IMG/VR virus record: IMGVR_UViG_3300031999_000008
Span: 26,904 to 90,903 of that record
From: a virus
Direction: 5' to 3' (one strand)
Length of the DNA stretch: 64,000 nucleotides
The position numbers and the translations under genes are program-made. The notes under the pieces are model-generated. The model worked only from the letters and a program-made list of their open reading frames with translations. It was not told the DNA's origin and did not search any database. Shown in pieces: positions 62,985-64,000 of the stretch; the first letter of the stretch is position 1, and each line of letters begins with the position of its first letter.

Positions 62985-63154
62985 TGGCCATCCAGTAAAT
63001 TGAGGAGCTTGTTCATGGCGTACATTGCGGGATGTTTTGTCTCGGTTAGGTCTTCACCCAGACGTAGTAAATGCTGGCGCACGGTATCGTAGTACTCATC
63101 GCGGCGCAGTTGCTCCAAGTTGAACAGGTCTTTGGATTGATTTGGTGATATCAC
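62981..63154 (-). CDS. Small helical protein
   Basis: A 57-residue protein from GTG 63154 behind TAGGAGG (FNLEQLRRDEYYDTVRQHLL...). It starts the ATGA-linked chain that ends at 62088. Confidence 0.58.
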   Translation of the reverse strand: MISPNQSKDLFNLEQLRRDEYYDTVRQHLLRLGEDLTETKHPAMYAMNKLLNLLDGQ

Positions 63155-63164
63155 AGAAGCCTCC

Positions 63165-63675
63165 TAGCTAAAAACTAAAAAGATGCGATTGCTCGCTTAT
63201 GTAAGGCGCTCTTTAGGCACCTTCAAGTATTTTGTTAACCGCCCTATGCCGGCGGTGATCAAGCTTTTTTCGTGTACGTCAGTAATGGACTGATCACGTT
63301 CCATTACCTTCGTACATATACCTAGCGTGCTAGCGCATCTAGAACAATTGGTAGGGCGACTAGCCACCGGGACTATGGGGAAGACCATAGTTATTACCCG
63401 CGGGGTCATTCACGCGCTAGCGTGTCCCCTGAATCCCAGGCAACCCCCTGGGCGGATTATATTCCTACATCCTGTTAGGAATGCGTTTATCGAAAAGACA
63501 TTATCGGTTCTTCCACCGATATTGTCCCACCGCACATCAGACAGCTATTAGCCTGATGCAGCACGTCTTGTTATCTTGCACCTGTTTAAGTTGCACTGTC
63601 CAGTCCAAGAAGTCTGTTAACCTTCTTGTTACTGTCCAGCGCCAGATGCTCAAGAATGAACATATAGCAAATCCA
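63165..63675 (-). ncRNA. Candidate large structured non-coding RNA
   Basis: About 510 nt without a convincing gene. It contains many local stems: CCCAGG/CCTGGG (63435-63452), ATTCCTA/TAGGAAT (63461-63482), ATCGGT/ACCGAT (63513-63530), CATCAG/CTGATG (63535-63558) and CAAGAAG/CTTCTTG (63606-63628), plus weaker ones toward 63165. A promoter of the early family reads into it from 63676, so the minus strand is the likely transcript. Large ornate RNAs such as GOLLD and ROOL occur in phages. I cannot match this one. Short frames within it (for instance 63301 down to 63197) look weak. Confidence 0.42.
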
Positions 63676-63694
63676 CTCTATATTCCTATACCAG
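63676..63694 (-). promoter_or_regulatory. Early-type extended -10 promoter
   Basis: Minus strand CTGGTATAGGAATATAGAG. It overlaps the stop codon of the upstream gene and faces the hairpin-rich region. Confidence 0.62.
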
Positions 63695-64000
63695 CTTTGG
63701 CCCCTGTTTTTTGTCGAAGTAATTCTTGCTCACCATGTTGATCGCGCCACCGGCTGCTGCAAGCTGCCCGTACCCGCGGCGTTTGAAATAGGCAGGCAGT
63801 CTGGGGTTGTGGATATTCTCCACGCAGAACACCAGGTCGGGCTCGTACTTATCCAGGAACTTGGTGAGAGATCCCGAGCCCATGGTGTCTGCATTCATGT
63901 TGGCAAGGTCTATATCAACGCCTATGCGGATGGACCTGCGCACGTATATTTCAATGCCGGGTTCTTGGACCCAGGCATTGCGATACTTGCTAGCTAGGAA
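63686..64000 (-). CDS. Unknown protein, 5' end beyond the window
   Basis: The frame is open to the window edge. The visible 104 residues include KYRNAWVQEPGIEIYVRRS and FCVENIHNPRLPAYFKRRGY, a folded-looking C-terminal domain of a type seen in hypothetical phage proteins. An internal GTG at 63943 is not needed as a start. Function not recognised. Confidence 0.6.
   Translation of the reverse strand, partial: FLASKYRNAWVQEPGIEIYVRRSIRIGVDIDLANMNADTMGSGSLTKFLDKYEPDLVFCVENIHNPRLPAYFKRRGYGQLAAAGGAINMVSKNYFDKKQGPKLV

Noticed and set aside
63481-63741. + strand frame of 86 codons in the hairpin-rich region
   Set aside because: Cys/Ser/His/Leu-rich random-type translation, no ribosome site, and it crosses the end of the 63686 gene.
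1-64000. Alternative genetic code with stop reassignment, as in some huge phages
   Set aside because: TAG, TGA and TAA all end well-formed genes, and large genes contain no in-frame stops. No suppressor tRNA is seen.

Overview
The window is part of the genome of a large tailed phage with a contractile tail (myovirus). The evidence is a tail sheath, tail tube and spike-type baseplate gene next to a head module, ten tRNA or tRNA-like genes, and a phage-type multisubunit RNA polymerase fragment. TAA, TAG and TGA all act as normal stops, so the code is standard. Genes are tightly packed, often with ATGA or TGATG overlaps. The host cannot be named. Two lipobox proteins and sigma70-like promoters suggest a bacterium, perhaps Gram-negative. 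Portal and terminase are not recognised here and probably lie outside.

Region 1 (1-17.6 kb, + strand): the end of an RNA polymerase beta-prime N-terminal half, three small genes, then the beta-prime C-terminal half with bridge helix, zinc site and trigger loop. After these come many Ala/Gly-rich head or internal-virion proteins, a probable prohead protease (12104), scaffold-like proteins, a decoration-like protein and the probable major capsid protein (16147), closed by a strong terminator. Region 2 (17.6-35.4 kb, mostly +): neck and tail-completion proteins, a stand-alone pyrophosphatase-like domain, a patatin phospholipase, sheath, tube, spike, a large baseplate-type protein and a holin-like protein. 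A four-gene minus-strand insert (30.1-32.3 kb) interrupts it. Region 3 (35.4-49.5 kb, mixed strands): a minus-strand early-type series with eight tRNAs, zinc-ribbon proteins, an HTH regulator, a metalloprotease and a collagen-like lipoprotein. Facing it are + strand enzymes: an ATP-grasp protein, an SNF2-type helicase, and a fusion of an ADP-ribosyltransferase-like domain, a LigD 3'-phosphoesterase and an ATP-dependent DNA ligase. Region 4 (49.5-56.0 kb, +): a fibre/appendage module. Region 5 (56.0-64.0 kb, almost all minus): small early-type genes (dCMP deaminase, Pth2-like, ART-like), two tRNA-like genes, strong terminators and a roughly 500-nt non-coding region full of hairpins.

Two features tie the window together. 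First, a short peptide, Y-x2-G-x3-A-x2-K-L-G, sits at the N-terminus, or once the C-terminus, of many otherwise unrelated proteins from all modules. It is a candidate virion-packaging or targeting tag. Second, there are two promoter families: TTG-N20-TATRAT-like sites with exact 17-nt spacing before head, sheath and fibre genes, and extended -10 GGTATARGAAT-like sites before minus-strand early-type genes.
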